Source of the DNA: Sepioteuthis lessoniana
Taxonomy: Eukaryota; Mollusca; Cephalopoda; Myopsida; Loliginidae
Assembly (NCBI GenBank): GCA_963585895.1
Contig: OY757939.1
Span: 41,485,247-41,549,246, forward strand
Reading direction: 5' to 3'
DNA: 64,000 nt
Positions 50,756 through 62,600 of this stretch are shown here, in pieces. Position 1 is the stretch's first letter. Each line of letters begins with the position of its first letter. The notes under the pieces are model-generated. The model saw only the letters and a list, made by a program, of their open reading frames with translations, was not told the origin of the DNA and did no database searches. The position numbers and the translations under genes were made by a program.

Positions 50756-51196
50756 TAAGGGTCGATAGTGTCACAACACTTAGAATTAAATTCTCTACTT
50801 GAGTAAATTTTTTTTTGCAAATTAACTTTCTACCTTGGAACTATTCATATAAATTAATAATATTTGTCTTGTTTATCCTTTTTCCAATTGATTTTTCTTT
50901 CAGCCAATTTTTTTCCTATTGATCTTCATCACATTTGATGATGTGTTTTCTCTGATTACTATTATTTTCTAATTAATTTCACTGTATTGTTGCTTTTTAT
51001 CCCACTTGGCATATTTTAAGATTAGGTGTGACTGTAAGAATCTGGATTTATAAATTGGTTAAGGTTTGCAGAGAGAATTTAATTGAATAGGGCTTTCTTC
51101 AAAGAAAATCTGGGTGTTATGTAAATTTTAAGCTAGATAGTTTTTTGGTGAATATAAAAAACGGCGTTTTCTCCTTTATCATTGGTCGGTATGAGA
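50756..51196. other. Intergenic sequence, nothing recognised
   Basis: AT-rich; the last 60 bp may belong to the hammerhead-bearing element that follows. Confidence 0.4.
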
Positions 51197-51234
51197 CTTC
51201 CTGATGATCCGTTATGGTGAAACTTTAGTAGGAG
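51197..51234 (+). ncRNA. Candidate hammerhead ribozyme (weak)
   Basis: Core CTGATGA (51201-51207), a short stem II (CC/GG, with a U-U mismatch at its base), GAA, stem III ACT-TT-AGT, cleavage-site base A51230, and stem I CUUC/GGAG. All three helices can form but are short, so it may be degenerate. Confidence 0.4.
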
Positions 51235-51255
51235 AATTCCGACTCGCGATTTAAG

Positions 51256-51259
<4 letters not shown>

Positions 51260-51293
<34 letters not shown>
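51260..51293. repeat. AT microsatellite
   Basis: (TA)n run directly before the first - strand hammerhead. Confidence 0.9.
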
Positions 51294-51296
<3 letters not shown>

Positions 51297-51299
51297 CAT

Positions 51300-51342
51300 C
51301 CACAGACAGACTGTTTCGTTGTATCACAACTCTTCAGTGTGG
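51300..51342 (-). ncRNA. Hammerhead ribozyme motif, copy 1
   Basis: On the - strand: stem I CCACA pairs with UGUGG, core CUGAAGA, stem II GUUGU-GAU-ACAAC (5 bp, G10.1-C11.1 present), GAAA, a minimal stem III ACA-GUC-UGU, and C at the cleavage position. Every conserved core nucleotide of the type I hammerhead is present within 43 nt. Such short-stem-III ribozymes are known from Penelope-like elements and animal retrozymes. Confidence 0.8.
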
Positions 51343-51609
51343 CTAGACATGTAGGACGCTTGAAGCTGGGATCGTAACCTGCCCAACTTTATGTTAGACG
51401 TAGCATCATACTGCTCAGCCAACAAGCATACCACATCAGCTAGGGAATTATATGGTATTAAGTAGTAGCGTTCGTTTGTTTACATATTTATACCTTACAT
51501 GATACCAGAGTGCTCAATTCATTCGAAGAGCTTTGCATTATTCGAGCAGAAGCCATAAATTCTTTCGCCAGAGTGCTCAACCCCCATGGGGGAGCGTATA
51601 TATTGCCAT

Positions 51610-51653
51610 CCACAGACAGACTGTTTCGTTGTATCACAATTCTTCAGTGTAGG
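51610..51653 (-). ncRNA. Hammerhead ribozyme motif, copy 2
   Basis: 310 bp from copy 1 and in the same orientation. Core, GAAA, stem III and cleavage base are identical; stem I is CUACA/UGUGG (one G-U). Stem II has lost the closing pair (A opposite C) but keeps UUGU/ACAA. The flanking TATATTGYCATCCACAGACA is shared. Confidence 0.7.
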
Positions 51654-52004
51654 AATTTGAGGTTAAACTTATTATTGATGGGTTTAGGTCTTAGGGTGAT
51701 TTGTGTTGGAAGTTGTATTGAAAGTTAGTTCCATTGTTTGAAATAATTTCTGGGAAACAACTGGTTCAATTGTGTTAACAACTGAAATAGTTATTTTATG
51801 CTGTTTTAAAAAATACTGTGATCTCAGTAAATTTATATTGCTTTTACTGCCTACAAGAGATGAGGTTATATTACTTCCCTTTATTTCAAAATGAATTGTT
51901 GATATTTATCTCCCGTGAATACATGTAATTAAAAATTCTCTTCAAGGTAGGTAACTTCTTTTAAACAACTATCAAAAATAAGTGATAATATTGGTTTAAC
52001 AAGG

Positions 52005-52850
52005 AAGGCGTTGAGTTAAAATCTGAGTATTGAGTTGAGCTTAGGGTTGGAGGTTAGCGGCACCTCTGGTGGTGTAACGGTTAGCAAGCTAGACTAGCGA
52101 ACCTACACGAGTGAGTTCGAGTCTCATTGGGTGCCCCATTCATTCGGCCTTGTGCCACATCGAAGCAAAGAGCTTTGTAAATTACCTTAGGGTTGGGGGT
52201 TAGGGTTGTGGTTGTTAGGGTAAGGGTTTTTGGCAGGGTTAGGGTCAAGTTTAGGTTGGGGTTTAGGGGTTAGTTGAGGTTAGGTTTTTAGTTCGGATTA
52301 GGCAGGTTCAGGGGTAAAGTTGGAGTTAGGCCGAAATAGGGTTGGCAAGGTTATGATTTGGGTTAGTGCTAGAGTTAGGGTTATGGGTTAGGATTATGAG
52401 TTTGGGTTATTTTTGGCGGTAGGGTTAGTGTTGGGTGGTAGGGTTTTTCGGGTTAGGTTCTGGGGTTTGGGATAGGTTGAGGGTTAGGTTTTGGGTTTGG
52501 TTTTGGATTCGGGTTAGGGTTTGGGGTCTGCTTAGGGTTACAGTTTCAGGTTAAGTTTAGGATTAGAGATTAGGGATTGTGTTAGGATTCAATTTAGGTT
52601 AGGATTAGAGTTATGGTTGGGCATTTGGGTTATTTTTAGGGATAATGTTAGTGTTTGGTGGTAGGGATTTTTGGTTTAGGATTAGTGTCAGTGTTTAGTG
52701 TCAGGTATAGGGATAGAATTAGAGTTAGGTTTGGTTTTAGGGGTAAATTTACGTTTAGTTTGGGATTAGTGTTAGAGATGGGGTTAGGTATAACTTTCAG
52801 TTTAGTGTTTAGGTTGAGGTAAGTGTTAGCCAGGGTTAGGGTTAGGTTTA
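52005..52850 (+). repeat. Degenerate TTAGGG-like repeats
   Basis: GGGTTAGG, GTTAGGGTTG, GGTTAGGGTTTGG and many variants fill the region; few exact consecutive TTAGGG units remain. The G-rich strand is +. Interrupted by a SINE-E (52060-52188). Resembles decayed interstitial or subtelomeric repeats. Confidence 0.8.
52060..52188 (+). repeat. SINE-E copy, + strand
   Basis: Head GCACCTCTGGTGGTGTAACG and GGTTAGCAAGC, box GAGTTCGAGTCTC, then TTGGGTGCCCCATTCATTCG and GCCTTGTGCCACAT. It has the clearest Pol III boxes of this family. Confidence 0.85.
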
Positions 52851-53230
52851 AGATTTTAGTATTGCCACTTTTTAGATAGTATAGATGTAGTTATTTTAAA
52901 GCAAGAAATACTACTAATAATAATAATAAATTGTCGACTTTGCTGTCCCGGCGGACCACAATAAATCTGAAGGAATGTGATAGATTTTACTAGATTTAAG
53001 TATCTGCACACGTATTTTTTATATGACACACGACAACTTAAATACGTCAATTTCCCAATGTTTTCTATGATTTTTTCTTACAAAAATTTGGCATACTATA
53101 TCAACGTTTTTAATAATGTCATGTATCAGATAGTTACATCCTTGCAAAAAAAACTTTTTGCTGTGCTAATTTACTAAATCTAATTAACTGTTCACGGATT
53201 TTTCGTTTTAGGGTTAGTGTTGAAACAGGG
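52851..53230. other. Spacer between TTAGGG-like repeats and satellite
   Basis: AT-rich, with no recognised element. Confidence 0.5.
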
Positions 53231-53699
53231 TGGGGAGGCAAAGAAAGCATGAGATGATACGATACCTGAGATGGCCTTGTGCCAGACTGGCCAGGGTAGA
53301 GAGACGGAGAGAAAGCATGAGATTATACGATGCTTTGAGATAACCTTGTACCAGACTCGCGAAAATATTCGTCCTTATCTATTACCAGATTCAGGTGCCC
53401 GTGGTGTAGTCGTTATCGCCGTAGGAAATGAACACGGCGATACGAGTTCAAATCCTGGACGATACTGATTGCATTTCACATAGCACTAATACCTTTGGGA
53501 AAGGTATGAATCCAATTATTCTCCCTCCAGCTATGGGTAAATAGTAGGACAGACTAGGTTCTTCAGCCTTGGTTAGGCAACTAGTCTAGGAGAAGGAAAA
53601 CTCTGAATTCAAACCTGTTAAACTCCGCTTAAAAATTGACCTTGTGTCATATCCTGCCCGAGCGGAAGGGTTGGTAAATAGTATCTATTACCAGATTCA
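53230..53699. repeat. Diverged edge monomers of the satellite, with SINE-C insertion
   Basis: GAGAAAGCATGAGATTATAC...ACCTTGTACCAGACT is an old relative of the satellite unit (GAGAAAAGCGAATACAATAC...CCCCTTATACCACACT). A SINE-C (53395-53681, + strand) sits in it, flanked by an 18-bp duplication TATCTATTACCAGATTCA. Confidence 0.75.
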
Positions 53700-56600
53700 C
53701 TAACGCAGAGAAACCAAGAAAAGCGAACATAATACGCTACTCGTATTCACCTTATACCACACTATGAAGAGGAAAGATAAACCAGAAAAAAAACACAGAG
53801 AAAAGCGAATACAATATGCTACTAAAAAATTCCCTTATACCACACTATGAAGAGGAAAGATAAACCAGAAACAAAAGACTGAGAAAAGCGAATACAATAC
53901 ACTACTTAAAAATTCCCTTATCACACAATATGAAGTGAAAAAGATAAACCAGAAACAGGAGATTGAGAAAAGCAAATAAAATACGCTACTTAAAAAATCC
54001 CCTTATACCACACTATGAAGAGGAAAGATAAACCAGAAACAGGAGACTGAGAAAAGTGAATACAATACGTTAATTAAAAATCCCCTTATACCACACTATG
54101 AAGTGGAAAGATAAACCAGAAACAAGAGACAGAAAAAAGCGAATACAATACGCTACTTAAAAATCCCCTTTTACCACACTATGAAGAGGAAAGATAAACC
54201 AGAAACAGGAGACTGAGAAAAGCAAATACAATACGTTACTTAAAAATCCCCTTATACCACACTATGAAGAGGAAAGATAAACCAGAAACAAAAGACAGAG
54301 AAATGCTAATACAATACGCTACTTAAAAATCCCCTTATACCACACTATGAAGAGGAAAGATAAACCAGAAACAAAAGACAGAGAAATGCGAATACAATAC
54401 GCTACTTAAAAATCCCCTTATACCACACTATGAAGAGGAAAGATAAACCAGAAACAAAAGACAGAGAAAAGCGAATACAATACGCTACTTAAAAATCCCC
54501 TTATACCACACTATGAAGTGGAAAGATAAACCAGAAACAAAAGACAGAGAAATGCGAATACAATACGCTACTTAAAAATCCCCTTATACCACACTATGAA
54601 GAGGAAAGATAAACCAGAAACAAAAGACAGAGAAATGCGAATACAATACGCTACTTAAAAATTCCCTTATACAACACTATCAAGAGGAAAGATAAACCAG
54701 AAACAAAAGACAGAGAAATGCGAATACAATACGCTACTTAAAAATCCCCTTATACCACACTATGAAGTGGAAAGATAAGCCAGAAACAAAAGACAGAGAA
54801 ATGCGAATACAATACGCTACTTAAAAATCCCCTTATACCACACTATGAAGAGGAAAGATAAACCAGAAACAAAAGACAGAGAAATGCAAATACAATACGC
54901 TACTTAAAAATCCCCTTATACCACACTATGAAGTGGAAAGATAAACCAGAAACAAAAGACAGAGAAATGCGAATACAATACGCTACTTAAAAATCCCCTT
55001 ATACCACACTATGAAGAGGAAAGATAAACCAGAAACAAAAGACAGAGAAATGCGAATACAATACGCTACTTAAAAATACCCTTATACCACACTATGAAGA
55101 GGAAAGATAAACCAGAAACAAAAGACAGAGAAATGCGAATAAAATACGCTACTTAAAAATCCCCTTATACCACACTATGAAGAGGAAAGATAAACCAGAA
55201 ACAAAAGACAGAGAAATAAGAATACAATACGCTACTTAAAAATCCCCTTATACCACACTATGAAGAGGAAAGATAAACCAGAAACAGGAGACAGAGAAAA
55301 GCGAATACAATACGCTACTTAAAAATCCCCTTATACCACACTATGAAGTGGAAAGATAAACCAGAAACAAAAGACAGAGAAATGCGAATACAATACGCTA
55401 CTTAAAAATCCCCTTATACCACACTATGAAGAGGAAAGATAAACCAGAAACAAAAGACAGAGAAATGCGAATACAATACGTTACTTAAAAATCCCCTTAT
55501 ACCACACTATGAAGTGGAAAGATAAACCAGAAACTAAAGACAGAGAAAAGCGAATACAATACGCTACTTAAAAATCCCCTTATACCACACTATGAAGAGG
55601 AAAGATAAACCAGAAACAGGAGACTGAGAAAAGTGAATACAATACGTTACTTAAAAATCCCCTTATACCACACTATGAAGAGGAAAGATAAACCAGAAAC
55701 AAGAGACTGAGAAAAGCGAATACAATACGCTACTTAAAAATCCCCTTATACCACACTATGAAGAGGAAAGATAAACCAGAAACAAAAGACAGAGAAATGC
55801 GAATACAATACGTTACTTAAAAATCCCCTTATACCACACTATGAAGTGGAAAGATAAACCAGAAACAAGAGACAGAGAAAAGCGAATATAATACGCTACT
55901 TAAAAATCCCCTTATACCACACTATGAAGAGGAAAGATAAACCAGAAACAGGAGACTGAGAAAAGTGAATAAAATAAGTTACTTAAAAATCCCCTTATAC
56001 CACACTATGAAGTGGAAAGATAAACCAGAAACAAGAGACAGAAAAAAGCGAATACAATACGCTACTTAAAAATCCCCTTTTACCACACTATGAAGAGGAA
56101 AGATAAACCAGAAACAGGAGACTGAGAAAAGCAAATACAATACGTTACTTAAAAATCCCCTTATACCACACTATGAAGAGGAAAGATAAACCAGAAACAA
56201 AAGACAGAGAAAAGCTAATACAATACGCTACTTAAAAATCCCTTTATACCACACTATGAAGAGGAAAGATAAACCAGAAACAAAAGACAAAAAAAAGCGA
56301 ATACAATACGCTACTTAAAAATCCCCTTATACCACACTATGAAGAGGAAAGATAAACCAGAAACAAAAGACAGAGAAATGCGAATACAATACGCTACTTA
56401 AAAATCCCCTTATACCACACTATGAAGAGGAAAGATAAACCAGAAACTAAAGACAGAGAAATGCGAATACAATACGCTACTTAAAAATCCCCTTATACCA
56501 CACTATGAAGAGGAAAGATAAACCAGAAACAAAAGACAGAGAAAAGCGAATACAATACGCTACTTAAAAATCCCCTTATACCACACTATGAAGAGGAAAG

Positions 56601-59600
56601 ATAAACCAGACACAAAAGACAGAGAAATGCGAATACAATACGCTACTTAAAAATCCCCTTATACCACACTATGAAGAGGAAATATAAACCAGAAACAAAA
56701 GACAGAGAAATGCGAATACAATACGCTACTTAAAAATCCCCTTATACCACACAATGAAGAGGAAAGATAAACCAGAAACAAAAGACAGAGAAATGCGAAT
56801 ACAATACGCTACTTAAAAATCCCCTTATACCACACTATGAAGAGGAAAGATAAACCAGAAACAAAAGACAGAGAAATGCAAATACAATACGCTACTTAAA
56901 AATCCCCTTATACCACACTATGAAGAGGAAAGATAAACCAGAAACAAAAGACAGAGAAATGCGAATACAATACGCTACTTAAAAATCCCCTTATACCACA
57001 CTATGAAGAGGAAAGATAAACCAGAAACAAAAGACAGAGAAATGCGAATACAATACGCTACTTAAAAATCCCTTTATACCACACTATGAAGAGGAAAGAT
57101 AAACCAGAAACAAAAGACAGAGAAAAGCGAATACAATACGCTACTTAAAAATCCCCTTATACCACACTATGAAGAGGAAAGATAAACCAGAAACAAAAGA
57201 CAGAGAAATGCGAATACAATACGCTACTTAAAAATCCCCTTATACCACACTATGAAGTGGAAAGATAAACCAGAAACAAAAGACAGAGAAATGCGAATAC
57301 AATACGCTACTTAAAAATCCCCTTATACCACACTATGAAGAGGAAAGATAAACCAGAAACAAAAGACAAAAAAAAGCGAATACAATACGCTACTTAAAAA
57401 TCCCCTTATACCACACTATGAAGAGGAAAGATAAACCAGAAACAAAAGACAGAGAAAAGCAAATACAATACGCTACTTAAAAATCCCTTTATACAACACT
57501 ATGAAGTGGAAAGATAAACCAGAAACAAAAGACAGAGAAATGCGAATACAATACGCTACTTAAAAATCCCCTTATACCACACTATGAAGAGGAAAGATAA
57601 ACCAGAAACAAAAGACAAAAAAAAGCGAATAAAATACGCTACTTAAAAATCCCCTTATACCACACTATGAAGAGGAAAGATAAACCAGAAACAAAAGACA
57701 GAGAAAAGCGAATAAAATACGTTACTTAAAAATCCCCTTATACCACACTATGAAGAGGAAAGATAAACCAGAAACAAAAGACAGAGAAAAGCGAATAAAA
57801 TACGTTACTTAAAAATCCCCTTTTACCACACTATGAAGAGGAAAGATAAACCAGAAACAAAAGACAGAGAAAAGCGAATAAAATACGTTACTTAAAAATC
57901 CCCTTATACCACACTATGAAGAGGAAAGATAAACCAGAAACAAAAGACAGAGAAAAGCGAATACAATACGCTACTTAAAAATCCCCTTATACCACACTAT
58001 GAAGAGGAAAGATAAACCAGAAACAAAAGTCAGAGAAATGCGAATACAATACGCTACTTAAAAATCCCCTTATACCACACTATGAAGAGGAAAGATAAAC
58101 CAGAAACAAAAGACAGAGAAATGCGAATACAATACGCTACTTAAAAATCCCCTTATACCACACTATGAAGAGGAAAGATAAACCAGAAACAAAAGACAGA
58201 GAAATGCGAATACAATATGCTACTTAAAAATCCCCTTATACCACACTATGAAGAGGAAAGATAAACCAGAAACAAAAGACAGAGAAATGCGAATACAATA
58301 CGCTACTTAAAAATCCCCTTATACCACACTATGAAGAGGAAAGATAAACCAGAAACAAAAGACAGAGAAAAGAAATACAATACGCTACTTAAAAATCCCC
58401 TTATACCACACTATGAAGAGGAAAGATAAACCAGAAATAAAAGACAGAGAAAAGCGAATACAATACGCTACTTAAAAATTCCCTTATACCACACTATGAA
58501 GAGGAAAGATAAACCAGAAACAAAAGACAGAGAAAAGCGAATACAATACGCTACTTAAAAATCCCCTTTTACCACACTATGAAGAGGAAAGATAAACCAG
58601 AAACAGGAGACTGAGAAAAGCGAATAAAATACGTTACTTAAAAATCCCCTTATACCACACTATGAAGAGGAAAGATAAACCAGAAACAAAAGACAGAGAA
58701 AAGCTAATACAATACGCTACTTAAAAATTCCCTTATACCACACTATGAAGAATAAAGATAAACCAGAAACAAAAGACAGAGAAATGCGAATACAATACGC
58801 TACTTAAAAAATTCCCTTATACCACACTATGAAGAGGAAAGATAAACCAGAAACAAAAGACAGAGAAATGCGAATACAATACGCTACTTAAAAATCCCCT
58901 TATACCACACTATGAACAGGAAAGATAAACCAGAAACAAGAGACTGAAAAAAACCAATACAATACGCTACTTAAAAATCCCCTTTAACCAGACTATGAAG
59001 TGGAAAGATAAACCAGAAACAAAAGACAGAGAAAAGCGAATAAAATACGTTACTTAAAAATCCCCTTATACCACACTATGAAGAGGAAAGATAAACCAGA
59101 AACAAAAGACAGAGAAAAGCGAATACAATACGCTACTTAAAAATCCCCTTATACCACACTATGAGGAGGAAAGATAAACCAGAAACAGGAGACTGAGAAA
59201 AGTGAATACAATACGTTACTTAAAAATCCCCTTATACCACACTATGAAGTGGAAACATAAATCAGAAACAAAAGATAGAGAAAAGCGAATACAATACGCT
59301 ACTTAAAAATCCCCTTATACCACACTATGAAGAGGAAAGATAAACCAGAAACAGGAGACTGAGAAAAGTGAATACAATACGTTACTTAAAAATCCCCTTA
59401 TACCACACTATGAAGTGGAAAGATAAACCAGAAACAAGAGACAGAGAAAAGCGAATACAATACGCTACTTAAAAATCCCCTTATACCACACTATGAAGAG
59501 GAAAGATAAACCAGAAACAGGAGACTGAGAAAAGTGAATACAATACGTTAATTAAAAATCCCCTTATACCACACTATGAAGTGGAAAGATAAACCAGAAA

Positions 59601-62600
59601 CAAGAGACAGAAAAAAGCGAATACAATACGCTACTTAAAAATCCCCTTTTACCACACTATGAAGAGGAAAGATAAACCAGAAACAGGAGACTGAGAAAAG
59701 CAAATACAATACGTTACTTAAAAATCCCCTTATACCACACTATGAAGAGGAAAGATAAACCAGAAACAAAAGACAGAGAAATGCGAATACAATACGCTAC
59801 TTAAAAATCCCCTTATACCACACTATGAAGTGGAAAGATAAACCAGAAACAAAAGACAGAGAAATGCGAATACAATACGCTACTTAAAAATCCCCTTATA
59901 CCACACTATGAAGAGGAAAGATAAACCAGAAACAAAAGACAGAGAAATGCGAATACAATACGCTACTTAAAAATTCCCTTATACCACACTATGAAGAGGA
60001 AAGATAAACCAGAAACAAAAGACAGAGAAATGCGAATACAATACGCTACTTAAAAATCCCCTTATACCACACTATGAAGTGGAAAGATAAACCAGAAACA
60101 AAAGACAGAGAAATGCGAATACAATACGCTACTTAAAAATCCCCTTATACCACACTATGAAGAGGAAAGATAAACCAGAAACAAAAGACAGAGAAATGCA
60201 AATACAATACGCTACTTAAAAATCCCCTTATACCACACTATGAAGTGGAAAGATAAACCAGAAACAAAAGACAGAGAAATGCGAATACAATACGCTACTT
60301 AAAAATCCCCTTATACCACACTATGAAGAGGAAAGATAAACCAGAAACAAAAGACAGAGAAATGCGAATACAATACGCTACTTAAAAATCCCCTTATACC
60401 ACACTATGAAGAGGAAAGATAAACCAGAAACAAAAGACAGAGAAATGCGAATACAATACGCTACTTAAAAATCCCCTTATACCACACTATGAAGTGGAAA
60501 GATAAACAAGAAACAAAAGACAGAGAAATGCGAATACAATACGCTACTTAAAAATCCCCTTATACCACACTATGAAGAGGAAAGATAAACCAGAAACAAA
60601 AGACAGAGAAATGCGAATACAATACGCTACTTAAAAATCCCCTTATACCACACTATGAAGAGGAAAGATAAACCAGAAACAAAAGACAGAGAAAAGCTAA
60701 TACAATACGCTACTTAAAAATCCCCTTATACCACACTATGAAGAGGAAAGATAAACCAGAAACAAAAGACAGAGAAATGCGAATACAATACGCTACTTAA
60801 AAATCCCCTTATACCACACTATGAAGAGGAAAGATAAACCAGAAACAGGAGACTGAGAAAAGTGAATACAATACGCTACTTAAAAATCCCCTTATACCAC
60901 ACTATGAAGAGGAAAGATAAACCAGAAACAAAAGACAGAGAAAAGCTAATACAATACGCTACTTAAAAATCCCTTTATACCACACTATGAAGAGGAAAGA
61001 TAAACCAGAAACAAGAGACAAAAAAAAGCAAATACAATACGCTACTTAAAAATCCCCTTATACCACACTATGAAGAGGAAAGATAAACCAGAAACAAGAG
61101 ACAAAAAAAAGCGAATACAATACGCTACTTAAAAATCTCCTTATACCACACTATGAAGAGGAAAGATAAACCAGAAACAAAAGACAGAGAAAAGCTAATA
61201 CAATACGCTACTTAAAAATCCCTTTATACCACACTATGAAGAGGAAAGATAAACCAGAAACAAAAGACAAAAAAAAAAGCGAATACAATACGCTACTTAA
61301 AAATCCCCTTATACCACACTATGAAGAGGAAAGATAAACCAGAAACAAAAGACAGAGAAATGCGAATACAATACGCTACTTAAAAATCCCCTTATACCAC
61401 ACTATGAAGAGGAAAGATAAACCAGAAACAAAAGACAGAGAAATGCGAATACAATACGCTACTTAAAAATCCCCTTATACCACACTATGAAGAGGAAAGA
61501 TAAACCAGAAACAAAAGACAGAGAAATGCGAATACAATACGCTACTTAAAAATCCCCTTATACCACACTATGAAGAGGAAAGATAAACCAGAAACAAAAG
61601 ACAGAGAAATGCGAATACAATACGCTACTTAAAAATCCCCTTATACCACACTATGAAGAGGAAAGATAAACCAGAAACAAAAGACAGAGAAAAGCTAATA
61701 CAATACGCTACTTAAAAATCCCCTTATACCACACTATGAAGTGGAAAGATAAACCAGAAACAAAAGACAGAGAAATGCGAATACAATACGCTACTTAAAA
61801 ATCCCCTTATACCACACTATGAAGAGGAAAGATAAACCAGAAACAGGAGACTGAGAAAAGTGAATACAATACGCTACTTAAAAATCCCCTTATACCACAC
61901 TATGAAGAGGAAAGATAAACCAGAAACAAAAGACAGAGAAAAGCTAATACAATACGCTACTTAAAAATCCCTTTATACCACACTATGAAGAGGAAAGATA
62001 AACCAGAAACAAGAGACAAAAAAAAGCGAATACAATACGCTACTTAAAAATCCCCTTATACCACACTATGAAGAGGAAAGATAAACCAGAAACAAGAGAC
62101 AAAAAAAAGCGAATACAATACGCTACTTAAAAATCTCCTTATACCACACTATGAAGAGGAAAGATAAACCAGAAACAAAAGACAGAGAAAAGCTAATACA
62201 ATACGCTACTTAAAAATCCCTTTATACCACACTATGAAGAGGAAAGATAAACCAGAAACAAAAGACAAAAAAAAAGCGAATACAATACGCTACTTAAAAA
62301 TCCCCTTATACCACACTATGAAGAGGAAAGATAAACCAGAAACAAAAGACAGAGAAATGCGAATACAATACGCTACTTAAAAATCCCCTTATACCACACT
62401 ATGAAGAGGAAAGATAAACCAGAAACAAAAGACAGAGAAATGCGAATACAATACGCTACTTAAAAATCCCCTTATACCACACTATGAAGAGGAAAGATAA
62501 ACCAGAAACAAAAGACAAAAAAAAAGCGAATACAATACGCTACTTAAAAATCCCCTTATACCACACTATGAAGAGGAAAGATAAACCAGAAACAAAAGAC

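Larger units (their letters stand above)
51289..51653 (-). mobile_element. Retrozyme- or Penelope-type element bounded by hammerhead repeats
   Basis: About 52 bp including the ribozyme are directly repeated at 51289-51341 and 51598-51650, bounding a 310-bp unit with no protein-coding capacity. Direct hammerhead repeats at about this spacing are the form of animal retrozymes. It could also be the terminal repeats of a deleted Penelope-like element. Confidence 0.55.

Noticed and set aside
52005..52850. True telomere
   Set aside because: The repeats are highly degenerate and are followed by unique and satellite DNA, so this is not a chromosome end as shown.
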